Part shown: in pieces, positions 1-11,374 of the stretch
How positions within the stretch are numbered: the first letter of the stretch is position 1
Layout: the number at the start of each line of letters is the position of its first letter
DNA from: Closterium sp. NIES-65
Lineage: Eukaryota > Streptophyta > Zygnematophyceae > Desmidiales > Closteriaceae
DNA length: 64,000 nucleotides
Direction: 5' to 3'
NCBI GenBank assembly: GCA_948144175.1
Contig: CANXME010000808.1
Location: 1 to 64,000, forward strand
The notes under the pieces: generated by a model
The model's database searches: none
What the model saw: only the letters and a program-made list of their open reading frames with translations
Told to the model about the DNA's origin: nothing
Made by a program: the position numbers and the translations under genes

Positions 1-3000
1 GGCGCCAGCAGTTTTCGGAGGCCTCTGAGATCCCCCGCTGGGGAGAGCTGTCTAGGGCTGGTGTAGCTGTGTTTGACCTTGACTTGATGCTATCCTTGCT
101 GCCATGTATGCTGTGACTGTTAGTGATGATGGTGACTGTTACCGGTGCTTTCCGCCCGACCCGGGCATTGGTACTGCTGTGTCAGGTGCCAGTGAGGCTG
201 CTGCTCTAGGTGCCAGTGCGTCTGTGCTCTCAGGTGCTAGTGAGTCTGCCCTCTCAGGTACTGTGTCGGCTTCTGCCTCTCACACCTTCACCCTTGACTC
301 TGGGGCGTCTCGCTCCTTCTTTCGGGACCGCACCACTCTCACACCGCTTAGTCGGCCGGTTGCGGTGTCCCTGGCTGACCCCTCTGGGGGTCCTGTCCTG
401 TCTCGTTTCTCCACAGTCCTCCCGTGTCCGGCGGCTCCCTCTGGCACCCTGACTGGTCTTTACCTCCCCTCGTTCTCTACGAACCTGGTGAGTGGTGCTG
501 ACCTACAGGATGTGGGGGTCCACCAGTTCACTCCTGCTCGTCAGCGGGTGACACACTGCACAGAGGCTAGCACAGGTCGCCACCTGGCTACGTTTACACG
601 TCAGCCAGGGTCGAGCCTGTACACACTGACCACTGCTTCTCCTCCCGGTGCTGAGTCTGGTAGAGTCCCTTCGTCTAGTCAGGTATTTGTTGCAGCGTCC
701 AGGTCTGGTCCTGAGTCTGCCCCCTGTTCGTGTCGCCGTCTGTCTCACGAGACTCTCCTCTGGCACCACCGCCTTGGCCACCCCTCCTCTGCTTCGGCTC
801 AGAGGCATGGCCTCCCGTCTTCTTGTGTCTGGTCTCCCCCGGTTCCCTCCCTCCCCTTCCTCAGGGACCTGGCCCTGCCTGTGTCCCTGTGTCGAGGGGC
901 GCCAGCGTGCTGCCCCTCACTCCTCCCAGTTTCCTCCGACAGAGGCTCCGTTGCAGACACTTCACATGGACGTGTGGGCCCTGCCCGCGTCCGTGGACTC
1001 GGTCACGAGCGCTACTTCCTGTTGTGGTTGACGACTACTCGCGTTACACCACAGTCTTCCCCTTGCGCAGCAAGGGTGATGTCACTGAGGTGCTGATCGA
1101 CTGGATCCGCGCAGCTCGTCTCCAGCTCAGGCAGAGCTTTGGCTCGGACTTTCCTGTGTTGCGTCTGCACTCGGACAGAGGCGGAGAGTTCTCCTCTGGC
1201 CTTCTGTGTGCCTTCTGTCGTGCGCGAGGCATCCGCCAGACCTTCACGCTTCCGGACTCACCGCAGCAAAATGGGATTGCAGATCGCCGCATTGGCATGG
1301 TCATGGACGTCGCTCGTACGTCTATGATGCATGCGGCTGCCCCCCATTTTATGTGGCCGTTTGCGGTCAGGTACGCGGCGCATCAGATCAACCTCCACCC
1401 CAGGGTCTCCAGGCCGGAGACCTCCCCAGCCCTGCTGTGGACGGGGAAGGTTGGCGATGCGTCGGCGTTCCGGGTCTGGGGATCTCGGGCGTTTGTCCGC
1501 GACTTGTCTGCGGACAAGCTGTCCCCTCGCGCTGCTCCCTGCGTCTTCCTGGGGTTCCCCCCCGACGCCCCTGGGTGGCAGTTCTACCACCCCACCTCTC
1601 GACGTGTTCTGTCCTCCCAGGACGTCACGTTCGATGAGTCGGTACCCTACTACTGCCTCTTCCCCTAGCGCACTCCTTCCCTTCCCCCGCCCCAGCTCTT
1701 CTTGGTACCAGGTCCCCCCCCGGTAGACCCCCTCCCCCCTCAGGGTCCTGCCCCTTCACGTGTGTCCCAGGTAGATGCGGTCGAGCCTGTCGAGGTCACT
1801 GGTGACTCTGGTGCTGCTGCGGGAGCTGAGCCGAGGGGTGCTGAGCCTGGGGGTGCGGAGTCTGGGGGTGCTGAGTCTGGAGGTGCTGAGCCTGGGGGTG
1901 GTGAGCCTGGGGGTGCTGAGCCTAGGGGGTACTGAGCCTGGGGGTGCTGAGCCTGGGGGTGCTGAGCCTGGGGGTGCTGAGAGTGGAGGTTCCTCCGCCT
2001 GGAGGTGCTTCGTCTCGCCGAGAGCCACTCTCCCACAGGAGCTGCGTGAGTGGTTTGCCCGGCGCTGGAGGCGTGCTGCTGGTGCTGGAGGTTCTTCGGC
2101 TGCAGAGGGTGCTGCTGCCGCGCGTCCCGGAGGTGCTCGTGCTGTGGGTGCTGGAGCTGCTGGGCCTGAGGGTTCTCTTGGAGCTGGTACTTGCTGAGGG
2201 TGTTGGCGCTGAGACTACTGCTGGCAGTCCGACTGGCAGTGCTCCTGGTACTGCTGGGGGTGCTGGAGGTGCTGCTGGAGGTGCTGCTGGAGCGGTACTC
2301 CAGCTGGGGTACTGGTGCTGTCCCTGCTGTTTCTGGCGTCGCCTACGCGGCCCCGACCGTACTTCGTTCCGCTCCTGCAGCAGGTTCTTGGTCTGACACC
2401 TTCTCCTTGTCCTCCTCCTCCTCCCTTAGAGGGGTCCACAGCCAGTCCCCGTCACAGTCACAGCTACCGCCTGCCTCCCCTTTGCCTGCTCCTTCTCCCT
2501 ACGCTGGTCCGACTGGAGGTCTTACTGAGCGTCGGTGAGCCTGCGTCTCGTCCTGCGTCCACCTGTTCGCACTGCACGCACTAGTGGTCGCGGTTCGCGT
2601 CAGCGTCCTCCTCCTGTCCCCTGGCACGCATCCGGATGTCTCTGCGTCCGTCCACTGCTCCTCCTGCGTGCCCCTTTGCCTTCTCCTCCTGCTTCCTCTC
2701 TTCCTGCTCTTGCCGACCCGGAGTCGGACTCTCTTCGTGCTGCCAGTCCCACTGTCACGCGGTCTCCTTGCTACTGCTGTCACTGACCCTTCCTTCGAGT
2801 CTTCTGCTGCGTCTGCCCTTGTCACTGAGCTTGTCAACTTGCTGCACGCTGTCGTCTAGACTACGCTGCTAGTCTTGTCGCTGAGTCTGCGTCTGCCTGT
2901 CCCTCCGTCCGTCGGGGGTGAGTGTGCCCTAGGCACGGAACGTCCTTGAGGACAGGCAGGAGGAGTTCCAGGTTCTGGCCGCCGCTTCACCTCATCTCGC

Positions 3001-4621
3001 GTCTGTACTGCTCGCCCCTGAGGGAGACCCGGATGCACTAGACATCCCGACTCCCGCGCTCTTACGCGGAGGCGATAGAGGGTCCCTACTCCTCTCAGTG
3101 GCAGGCAGCTATGGATGCAGAGATGGCTTCCTGGAAGTCCACAGGCACCTACGTTGACGCTGTTCCCCCTCCTGGGGCGAACATCGTCAGTGGCATGTGG
3201 ATCTTCAGGGTTGAAGCGGGCCGCCGGGTTCTCCCCCTGTCTTCAAGGCGCGCTACGTGGCTCGTGGCTTCAGTCCAGCGGCAGGGAGTTGACTACTTTC
3301 AGACCTTCTCCCCCACCCCGAAGATGACCACTCTTCGGGTACTGCTGCACGTTGCTGCTCACCGCGACTACGAGCTGCACTCTCTCGACTTCAGCACAGC
3401 TTTCTTGCAGGGCAGCCTGCACGAGGAGATCTGGCTGCGTCGCCCACCTGGCTTCACTGGGTCTTTCCCCTCCTGGTACCCAGTGGAGTCTCCGGCGTCC
3501 AGTCTACGGTCTCCGCCAGGCGCCACGTGAGTGGCACGACACACTGAGGACTACGCTTGCGGCACTTGGGTTTGCCCCTTCTACTGCGCTGTTTCTGTGC
3601 ACCGACACCTCTCTGCCGCCGTTCTACATCCTCGTGTACGTCGACGACTTGGTCTTTTCCACAGCGGACACTGCTGGACTCGCCTACGTGAAGTCCGAGC
3701 TGCAGAAGAGACACACGTGCACTGACCTGGGTGAACTGCGCAGCTACCTTTGCTTGCAGATCACCCGGGACAGAGCACGCCGCACCATTACCCTGACTCA
3801 GTCACACATGGTGCAGCAGGTCCTTCAGCGCTTCGGCTTCACGTACTCCTAGCCTCAGGCCACTCCTCTGCCTAATCGCCACTTGCTCTCAGCTCTGCCT
3901 TCGGATGAGTCCGTAGTGTCGAGTGGCCCGTATGCAGAGCTTGTTGGCTGCCTCATGTACCTGATGACCTGCACACGACCTGACCTTGCATACCCTCTTA
4001 GCATTCTTGCACGCTATGTTGCTCCTGGGAGACACAGACCAGAGCACATGGCTGCAGCGAAGAGGGTGTTGCGCTACTTGTGCGGTACGTCGGGCATGGG
4101 GCTAGTGCTTGGAGGGCGCAGTCCAGTGGTCCTCACTGGGCACGCGGACGCTTCTTGGGCTGACGACCAGGCTACGCAGCGGTCGTCACAGGGTTACTCC
4201 TTCGGCCTTGGTTCCGGCTCTGTTTTCGTGGCGGGCTACTCGCTCGTCTTCTGTTCTCGGCTCCAGTTGTGAGGCTGAGATCTACACCGGGGCTATGGCT
4301 GCTCAGGAGCATTCGCTGGCTCACCTACTTGCTGACCGACCTTGGAGAGCCGCCTCGTTCTCCTCCAGTCTTGTACGTAGACAACAAGGCCATGATGGCC
4401 TTGTGTCGAGAGCAGCGACTGAGCACAGGACAAAGCACATTGCTCTCCGCTACTTTCTTGCTCGTGAGCTACAGCAGCGTGGACAGCTGCGACTTGCGTA
4501 CGTGGCCTATGAGGCCAACACTGCTGATGTCTTCATCAAGGCACTTGCGCCTTGTGATCATCAGCGTTGCTGCACGCAGCTAGGTCTTGTGCCTGTCTTT
4601 CCTCACTTACTCACTTCTTGA
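1..4621 (+). pseudogene. E1 gag-pol coding remains
   Basis: This is the span of recognisable copia coding sequence within E1, from late Gag to the end of RNase H. The order protease-integrase-RT-RNase H is that of Ty1/copia rather than gypsy. Family signatures visible are the GAG-pre-integrase HHRLGHPS, the RT motif YVDDLVF and RNase H VLTGHADASWADD. It is a fossil and no intact protein is expected from it. Confidence 0.9.
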
Positions 4622-4834
4622 CCTTGCTTGTACCTTGACCTATATATACTCTTGCTCTTGTTTCCTTGACTCTTGTATATCTCTATATATATGATCTTGC
4701 ATGTGAACTGCCTTGTGGCCCTTGAACTTGTGCTCGGAATGTGTGGTGACTTTGTGATCCACCCTGAGCTTTGCTTTGCTTTGTTTGACTGGTCTTGTGA
4801 CCCCTTGTTCTCCCCCACTTTGCCTATGGGGGTG

Positions 4835-4966
4835 TGTCAGAACATTATAGCTTACTTATTTGTGTAGGCTATAGTGGGGTATCCCATAGGGGGTACAACC
4901 CAATTAGGGTTTCATATTTGTACTCACTTCATTCATAGTTCATTCATTCTCGTTCTTTCTTTCACA
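4835..4966 (+). repeat. E1 3' LTR (132 bp)
   Basis: It begins TGTCAGAACATT directly after the polypurine tract and ends TTTCACA, so it has the TG...CA ends of an LTR. It resembles the LTRs of E5 and E6 in its middle part (GTAGGCTATAGTGGGGTA). Satellite sequence resumes immediately afterwards. Confidence 0.92.
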
Positions 4967-5932
4967 GAGAAATCTGAAATCTAGAGGGAAAAGGAATAAT
5001 CCTTGGTACTCTTTGTATTTCTACGGAGAAAGCAATGTGTTGTTCGGTTCGGTCAGTATGCACGCTTGTGTGCAGGTACAAGGTGGAGCCAGAACTCTGA
5101 AATCTCCAAATTATGTGGATAGAAAAGGTTAGAACCTAGTTTTGTTGAAGTAGAAGGTCTAATCTAGTGGGTTGGCAAGAATATGGTACGAAATGCATCT
5201 CTACAAACATTTGTAATGCGCTGCTCAGTTTTAAGATGCATGCGCGCTCGTACTGCACGTACTATGTATGATTAGAATGCCTATATCTGCCAAATCACAT
5301 AGATCCATTAGGTTAGAACCTGGTTGGGCGGTGGGAAATGTGTAATCTAGAGGAAAAGGGAAAATTATATGGTACTCTTTGTATTTCTATGAAGAAAGTA
5401 ATGCGTTGTTTGGTTCGGTCAGTATGCACGCTTATGTGCAGGTACAAGGCGGAGCTGGAACTCTGAATGCTCCCAAATTATGTGGATCCGAAATTATTGT
5501 TGTTAAAGCAGAAGGCCTAATTTAGAGGACTTGCAAGAATATGGTAATAACTGCATCTCTACAAATATATGTACTACGCTGGTCAGTTTGGTAGGTATGC
5601 GCGTTTGTACTGCAGGTACCGTGTACGATTGGAATATTTATATCTACCGAATTACATATATCCAAAAGGTTAGAACCTTGTTAGGCGGTGGGGAAATATG
5701 TAATCTAGAGGAAAAAAAAAAATGGTACTCTTTGTATTTCTATGGAGAAAGTATTGCGTTGTTTGGGTTAGGTCAGTATGCACGCTTGTGTGCAGGCACA
5801 AGGCGGAGCTGGAACTCTGAAATCTCCCAAATTATGTGGATCGGAAAGGTTAGAACTTATTGTTGTTGAAGCAGAAGGCCCAATTTAGAGGACTGGCAAG
5901 AATATGGTACTAACTACATCTCTACAAATATA
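4967..5932. repeat. 366-bp dimeric satellite (Sat366), segment 1
   Basis: AT-rich tandem repeat. Landmarks such as GGTTAGAACC followed by GGCGGTGGG recur about every 357-368 bp. Each unit contains two related halves of about 183 bp: both run from GGTTAGAACCT through TAATCTAG, ATATGGTACT, GTAATGCG and GCAGGTAC to CCAAATTA. The array is interrupted by the small LTR element at 5,933 and resumes after it. No gene is seen; the short open frames drift with the repeat. Confidence 0.9.
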
Positions 5933-6182
5933 TGTTAAGATAATAAGCACCTAGGAAACTAGGTTTAGGCTTAGGATGTACAGTTAGCAGTAGGAGCTAG
6001 GGTTTTGGCTTAGGCAAAGTAGAAGTCAAGGCAAAAGGAGTGAATCAACTATAGAATGACAAGTACAAATAGAGGAGAAGCATGCAAGGAGTGGTGCACC
6101 ACCACACAGGACAATAATGGGACTACACTATAGCTAGAACTACATGCGCTTATACAGAACATATATCAAATATATTCTGACA
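5933..6182 (-). repeat. 3' LTR of the non-autonomous element (250 bp)
   Basis: It begins TGTTAAGATAATAAGC on the plus strand and ends TATTCTGACA. Its partner is 7,258-7,507. It is preceded by the target duplication ATATA at 5,928-5,932. Confidence 0.93.
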
Positions 6183-6904
6183 CACCCCCTAAGTGCATGC
6201 AGGAATAGCCATGTGCAGAACACCCCCTGAAGTGGTACACCCTGCAGGGTGCAGCAGAAGAAGAGGTGAATGAGGAGGAGGGGGGAGAGCTGTGAGAGGA
6301 GAGAAGATAGGAGGCAGCGGCTGAAGCTGCAGACACACGGGCGATAGGAGCGGCTGGCATAGTGGCTACCAGGACAGCGCCCCGGACTACTGGAGTAACT
6401 GGCTCGGCGGCTACGAGGAGCGGCAAGATCAACGGACCCACGAGCGAGTGGCGCAGCAGGCTCGCTGGGCTACCGAGAGCACGAGGGCCCTGGACTACTG
6501 GCGCTGCTGGCGACACGACGGCTACCTCCGTTCAACTTCCCCCATTGCCCCACACCCCCTTCTACAACACTAGCGCCATTCCCTCGGCTCCGCCACACTC
6601 CCTCGGCCCCCCCACACCCTCCCCCCCTCAGCAGTAGCTGCAGCAGTGGGAGAGAGAGGAGGAGGGGCAGCTAACTCACACCCGCCACCCCAAGCTCCCC
6701 CCACACTCCCTCGGCTCCCCCCACACCCTCCCCCCCTCAGCAGCAGCTGCAGCAGTGGGAGAGAGGCCACTCCCATACCCTCCCCCCCACTGCCGCACGC
6801 GCAGCATGGAGATGAAGGGGAAGGGTGAGGGGGGGTGGGCGGGTGGGCGGGGGGGCGGGAAAGGAGGTGCGCGGGGGACAGCAGGGCGCGCTGGCGGGCA
6901 GAAC

Positions 6905-7150
6905 CCGTCGCGCATCCAAGGCGCGCGACGGGCAGAAACCGTCGCACGCCCGGGGTGTGCGATGGGCAGAAACCGTCGCACGCCCGGGGCGCGCGACGGG
7001 CAGAGAACCGTCGTACGCCCGGGGCGCGCGACGGGCAGGAAACCATCGCACGTCCGGGGCGCGCGACGGGGACGAAATCGCCGCACGCCCGGGGCGCGCG
7101 ACGAGCAGAAAATCGACGCGCGTCCGGGGCGCGCGTCGGGCAGAAAACCG
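6905..7150. repeat. About seven 35-bp hairpin repeats
   Basis: Each unit reads approximately CCGTCGCACGCCCGGGG followed by CGCGCGACGGGCAGAAA. The arms GTCGCACGC and GCGCGCGAC can pair around a CCGGG loop, giving a row of GC-rich hairpins. They lie in the leader (5' side) of the minus-strand non-autonomous element. Units are contiguous, with no unique spacers. Confidence 0.85.
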
Positions 7151-7245
7151 ACAGGATCCGAAATCGACGGGCAGAAAAACCAACGGGCAGAAAAAGCGGG
7201 CAGAGTGGCCCATGAGCGGAAGCGTAGTAGGCATAGGATCGAAAT

Positions 7246-7257
7246 GCTCTGATACCA
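7246..7257 (-). promoter_or_regulatory. Primer-binding site (initiator tRNA-Met type)
   Basis: On the minus strand this reads TGGTATCAGAGC, the classical plant LTR-element site complementary to the 3' end of initiator tRNA-Met. It lies directly against the 5' LTR and fixes the minus orientation of the element. Confidence 0.9.
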
Positions 7258-7507
7258 TGTTAAGATACTAAGCACCTAGGAAACTAGGTTTAGGCTTAGG
7301 ATGCACAGTTAGCAGTAGGAGCTAGGGTTTTGGGTTAGGCAAAGTAGAAGTCAAGGCAAAAGGAGTGAATCAACTATAGAATGACAAGTACAAATAGTGG
7401 AGAAGCATGCAAGGAGTGGTGCACCACCACACAAGACAATAATGGGACTACACTACAGCTAGAACTACATGCGCTTATACAGAACATATATCAAATATAT
7501 TCTGACA
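7258..7507 (-). repeat. 5' LTR of the non-autonomous element (250 bp)
   Basis: Partner of 5,933-6,182, differing at about six positions (about 2.4 percent). It is followed by the target duplication ATATA at 7,508-7,512, after which the satellite continues. Confidence 0.93.
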
Positions 7508-7617
7508 ATATATGTAATTGTGCTGGTCAACTAGGTAGGTATGCCCGTTTGTACTGCAGCTTCCATGTACGATTGGAATGCCTATATCTGCTAAATTATA
7601 TAGATACAGAAGGTTGT
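7508..7617. repeat. Sat366 satellite, short segment 2
   Basis: It continues the satellite half-unit interrupted by the non-autonomous element (GTAGGTATGCCCGTTTGTAC through GATTGGAATGCCTATATC). It breaks off at about 7,617 against unrelated sequence. Confidence 0.85.
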
Positions 7618-7939
7618 TGAGGATCCGTCACTTTGAGAGCTTACGACGAACTCATTTCTCTACTAAAAGCAAATCTGCTTGGTAGGATATTGCGCCTTCG
7701 GCGTAGCTACCATCTCCAATTTGAATCACGTAAAAGATGGTATAGAGAGTGAGAACCAAGTACAAACGTCTAGTAGCCGCATGACATAGAATGGTGGAGG
7801 AAGTACAAGCATTAAGGCATAGAAAGTTGGAGTAAGGACCTCCTAGAGAACCATGAGAGGGAAGGGGTTCTCCAAAAGCTAGGGAAGGTTGGTAGGAACT
7901 TTCCTAGTAGCAAGGATGCAACCCTCATCAACTGAGATA
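7618..7939. other. Unique non-coding stretch between two satellites
   Basis: About 320 bases with no resemblance to anything else in the window. No open frame with recognisable content, RNA gene, LTR ends or terminal repeats are visible. It sits between Sat366 and the 184-bp satellite and may be a remnant of older flanking DNA or the edge of an insertion. Confidence 0.5.
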
Positions 7940-9095
7940 AAGTGAGTAGTATCAAGTGCAAAAATCCCCGCCAGATTCGCAATTTTCTATACTGTTGCGG
8001 ATTTGATCCCGTTTTCGCAAAAATATGGCTCAAAAACACCCTTGACGAGCTACTGTGAGGGGTGGGGTAGTCGAGCCAGTGCACGCTTGAAGCCGAGATC
8101 GATATGCAAGGTCTAGGGGGGAACAATGAGTAGGATTGAGTGCAAAATTCGTGGCCTGATTCGCAATTTTCTATACCGGTGCGGATTCGATCCGTATTTG
8201 CGAAAACATGGCTAAACGTCGTGGACAGACTTACTGTGAGGGGTGAGGTAGTCGAGCCTGTACACATTTGAAGCCAAGATCGATATGCAAGGTCTAGGGG
8301 GGTATGATGAGTAGGATCGAGTGCAAAAATCCTCGCATGATTCGCAATTTTCTTTACCGGTGCGGATTCGATCCTGTTTTCACGAAAACATGGCTAAAAA
8401 CGCCTTGGACGGGCTTACTGTGAAGGGTGGGGTAGTCGAGCCTGTGCACGTTTGAAGCTGAGATCGATATGCAAGGTCAAGGGGGGTACGATGAGTAGGA
8501 TTGAGTGCAACAAACTTAGCCTGATTAGCGATTTTCTATACGGGTGCGGACTCAATCCCGTTTTTGCGAAAACATAGCTAAAAATGCACAGGACGGGCTT
8601 ACTGTAAGGGGTGGGGTAGTCGAGCCTGTGCACGTTTGAAGTCGAGATCGATATGCAAGGTCTAGGGGAGTACGATGTGTAGGATCGAGTTCAAAAATCC
8701 TCGCCTGATTCGCAATTTTCTATACGGGTGCGGATTCGATCCCGTTTTCGCGAAAACTTGGCTAAAAACGCCCATGACGGGCATATTGTGAGGGGTGGGG
8801 TAGTCGAGCCTGTGCACCTTTGAAGCCGAGATCGATATGCAAGTTCTAGGGGTGTACGATGAGTAGGATCGAGTGGAAAAATCCCGGCCTGATTCGCAAT
8901 TTTCGACATCGGTGCGGATTCGATCCCGTTTTCGTGAAAACATGGCCAAAAACGCCCTGGACGGGCTTACTGTGAGGGGTGCGGTAGTCGAGCCTGTGCA
9001 CGTTTGAAGCTGAGATCAACATGCAAACTCTAGGGGGGTACATTGAGTAGGATCAAGTGCAAAAATTCCGGCCTGATTCGCAACTTTCTATACCG
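7940..9095. repeat. 184-bp satellite (Sat184), about six copies
   Basis: The landmark TAGTCGAGCC recurs at 8,068, 8,249, 8,433, 8,617, 8,801 and 8,985, so the period is 181-184 bp. Other fixed points are GAGATCGATATGCAAG, GATTCGCAATTTTC and TGCGGATTCGATCC. The copies are clearly diverged from one another. It ends abruptly at about 9,095, where Sat366 resumes in mid-unit. It has no visible similarity to the other two satellites, although its monomer is nearly the same length. Confidence 0.9.
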
Positions 9096-10805
9096 GTTAG
9101 TGTGCACGCTTCTATGCAGGTACAAGGTGGAGCAAGAACTTTGAAATCTCCCAAATTATGTGGATCGAAAAGGTAAGAACCTAGTTTTGTTGAAATAGAA
9201 GGCCTAATCTAGTGGACTGGTAAGAAAATGGTACTAACTGCATCTCTGCAAACATATGTAATGCGCTGGTCAGTTTGGTAGGTATGCGCGCTTATACTGC
9301 AGGTATCATGTATGATTGGAATGCCTATATCTTCCATATTATATAAAAACAAAAGGTTAGAACCTGGTTGGGCAGTGGGGAAATGTGTAATCTAGAGAAA
9401 AAAAGGAAAAATGTATGGTACTCTTTGTATTTCTATGGAGAAAGTAATGTGTTGTTCGGTTCGGTCAGTATGCACGCTTGTGTGTAGGTACAAGGCGGAG
9501 TTGGAACTATGAAATCTCCAAGATTATGTGGATTGGAAATATTAGAACCTAGTTTTGTTGAAGTAGAAGGCCTAATCCAGTGGACTAGCAAGAATATGGT
9601 ACTAACTGCATCTCTACAAACATAAGTAATGTGCTGTTCAGTTTGGTAGGTATGCGTGTTTGTACTGCAGGTACCATGTACGATTGGAATGCCTATATCT
9701 GCCAAATTTTATAGATCCAAAAGGTTAGAACCAGGTCAGGAAATGTGTAATCTAGAGGAAAAGGGAAAAGATATGGTACTCTTTGTATTTCTACAAGGAA
9801 AATAATGCGTTGTCCGGTACGGTCGGTATGCACGCTTGTGTGCAAGTACAAGGTGGAGCCAAAACTCTGAAATTTCAGAAATTATGTCGATCAAAAATGT
9901 TAGAACCTAGCTTTATTGAAGTAGAAGGCCTAATCTAGTGGTGTGGCAAGAATATGGTACTAACTGCATCTCTACAAACATATGTAATGCGCTGGTCGGT
10001 TTGGTAGGTATGCGCGTTTGTACTACAGGTACCATGTAAGATTGGAATGCCTATATTTACCAAATTACATAGATCCAAAAGGCTAGAACCTTGTTGGGCG
10101 GTATGGAAATATGTAATCAAGAGGAAAAAGGAAAAATATGGTACTCTTTGTATTTCTACGGAGAAAGTAATGCGTTGTCCAGTTCGCTTAGTATGGACGC
10201 TTGTGTGCAGGTACAAGGTGGAGCCAAAACTTTTAAATCTCCCAAATTATGTGGATCGAAAAGGTTAGAACCTTTTTCTTTTTAAGTAGAAGGCCTAATC
10301 TAGTGCACTGGCAGGAATATGGTACTCACTGTATCTCTACAAACATATGTAATGCAAGTACCATGTACGTTTGGAATGCCAATATTTGCCAAATTACATA
10401 GATCCAAAAGGTTAGATCCTGGTTGGGCGGTGGAGAAATGTGTAATCTAGAGGAAAAAGGAAAAAATATGGTACTTCTTGTATGTCTACGGAGAAAGTAA
10501 TGCGTTGTTCGGTTCGGTCAGTATGCACGTTTGTGTGCAGGTACAAGGTGGAGCCAGAACTCTTTAATCTCCCAAATTATGTGGATCGAAAAGTTTAGAA
10601 CCTAATTCTGTTGAAATAGAAGGCCTAATCTAGTGGACTAGTAAGAATATGGTATTAATTGAATCTCTACTAACATGTGTAATGCACTAGTCAATTTGGT
10701 AGGTATGCGCGCTTTTAATGCAAGTAGCATGTACGATTGGAATGCCTATATCTGCCAAATTACTTAGATCCAAAAGGTTAGGACCTAGTTGGGCGGTGGG
10801 GAAAT
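9096..10805. repeat. Sat366 satellite, segment 3
   Basis: Nearly five dimeric units. The landmark GGTTAGAACC before a GGGCGG- or GGGCAG-type segment occurs near 9,355, 9,723, 10,081, 10,409 and 10,777, giving steps of 328-368 bp. It ends at GAAAT, the target site of E3. No gene is seen. Confidence 0.9.
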
Positions 10806-10926
10806 TGTCAAATTATAATGTTGTGTAGGCTATAGTGGGGTAGCCCATATGGGGTACACATTTCTAGGGTTGCATATTTGTATCACTTTCATTCCATAGT
10901 CATTCATTCTCGTTCTAATTTCCTCA
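10806..10926 (+). repeat. E3 5' LTR (121 bp)
   Basis: It starts TGTCAAATTATAATG and ends TTTCCTCA. It is matched by 24,750-24,870, preceded by GAAAT, and followed directly by the primer-binding site. Confidence 0.94.
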
Positions 10927-10937
10927 TGGTATCGAGC
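10927..10937 (+). promoter_or_regulatory. E3 primer-binding site
   Basis: TGGTATCGAGC abuts the 5' LTR and resembles the initiator tRNA-Met primer site TGGTATCAGAGC with one base fewer. It begins the internal region of E3. Confidence 0.8.
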
Positions 10938-11028
10938 AGGTTCCCCCGTGGGAACTGTGCCTAGGGCCCACCACATCGAGTTTTTTTTTTCCTGCCCGAA
11001 GCGCGCTCAGCCCGAGTCGCGCTCCGGG

Positions 11029-11163
11029 TGTGAAAGAAACTAGAACGAGAATGAATGAACTATGAATGAAGTGAGTACATATAGGAAACCCTGATTGGGT
11101 TGTCCCCCCTATGGGATACCCCACTATAGCCTACACAAATATATAAGCTATAATGTTCTGACA
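11029..11163 (-). repeat. E2 3' LTR (135 bp)
   Basis: It begins TGTGAAAGAAACTAG on the plus strand and ends GTTCTGACA. Its partner is 17,487-17,621, with about two differences. The purine-rich tract CCTATGGGGGTG (minus strand) lies just inside. Confidence 0.94.
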
Positions 11164-11374
11164 CACCCCCATAGGCAAAGTGGGGGAGAACAAGGGGTCA
11201 CAAGACCAGTCAAGCAAAGCAAAGCAAAGCTCAGGGTGGATCACAAAGTCACCACACATTCCGAGCACAAGTTCAAAGGCCAGAAGGCCAGTTCACATGC
11301 AAGATTACATATATATATACAAGAGGCTAAGCAAGCAAGAGCAAGAGTATATATATGTGACAGTACAAGCAAGG

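Larger units (their letters stand above)
1..4966 (+). mobile_element. E1: Ty1/copia LTR retrotransposon, left end outside the window, degraded
   Basis: The window opens in the C-terminal part of Gag, just after the knuckle, in the region matching the E3/E4 text SEIPRWGEL. Going rightwards one can recognise protease (about 280-500), the pre-integrase HHRLGHPS region (about 765), integrase with the HSDRGGEF and NGIA motifs (about 960-1,660), the AEPGG-type linker (about 1,790-2,320), reverse transcriptase with YVDDLVF (about 3,100-3,850) and RNase H (about 4,120-4,600). A conserved untranslated tail, the polypurine tract TATGGGGGTG and a 132-bp 3' LTR follow. It is broken, with around ten or more breaks, and is the most decayed copia copy here. 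Its age cannot be read because the other LTR lies outside the window. Confidence 0.93.
5933..7507 (-). mobile_element. Non-autonomous LTR element (TRIM/LARD-like, 1,575 bp)
   Basis: Two 250-bp direct repeats (5,933-6,182 and 7,258-7,507), with about six visible differences, flank an internal region of about 1,075 bp. The 5-bp duplication ATATA lies on both sides. In the minus orientation a TGGTATCAGAGC primer site (7,246-7,257) abuts the 5' LTR, and a purine-rich TAGGGGGTG abuts the 3' LTR, so it is a true LTR element. The internal part has no Gag, protease, integrase or RT signature. It holds two copies of a CCCTCGGC.CCCCCACACCC block about 110 bp apart and a run of about seven 35-bp hairpin units. 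It must depend on proteins supplied by other elements. Confidence 0.9.

Noticed and set aside
4603-4834. tRNA or small RNA gene in the AT-rich tail after RNase H
   Set aside because: No cloverleaf arms or internal promoter boxes could be seen; the segment is the conserved copia tail, repeated in every copy.
6166-6637. A Gag-like gene in the small LTR element
   Set aside because: Open frames exist on both strands, but none shows Gag, protease, integrase or RT motifs, and their composition follows the underlying repeats.
6905-7150. A CRISPR-like array with units of about 35 bp
   Set aside because: The units are contiguous with no unique spacers, they are self-complementary, and they lie inside a plant-type LTR element with primer site and purine tract.
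8415-9043. Minus-strand frames reading AKTGSNPHRYRKLRIR in Sat184
   Set aside because: Direct product of the 184-bp tandem repeat with no independent coding evidence.
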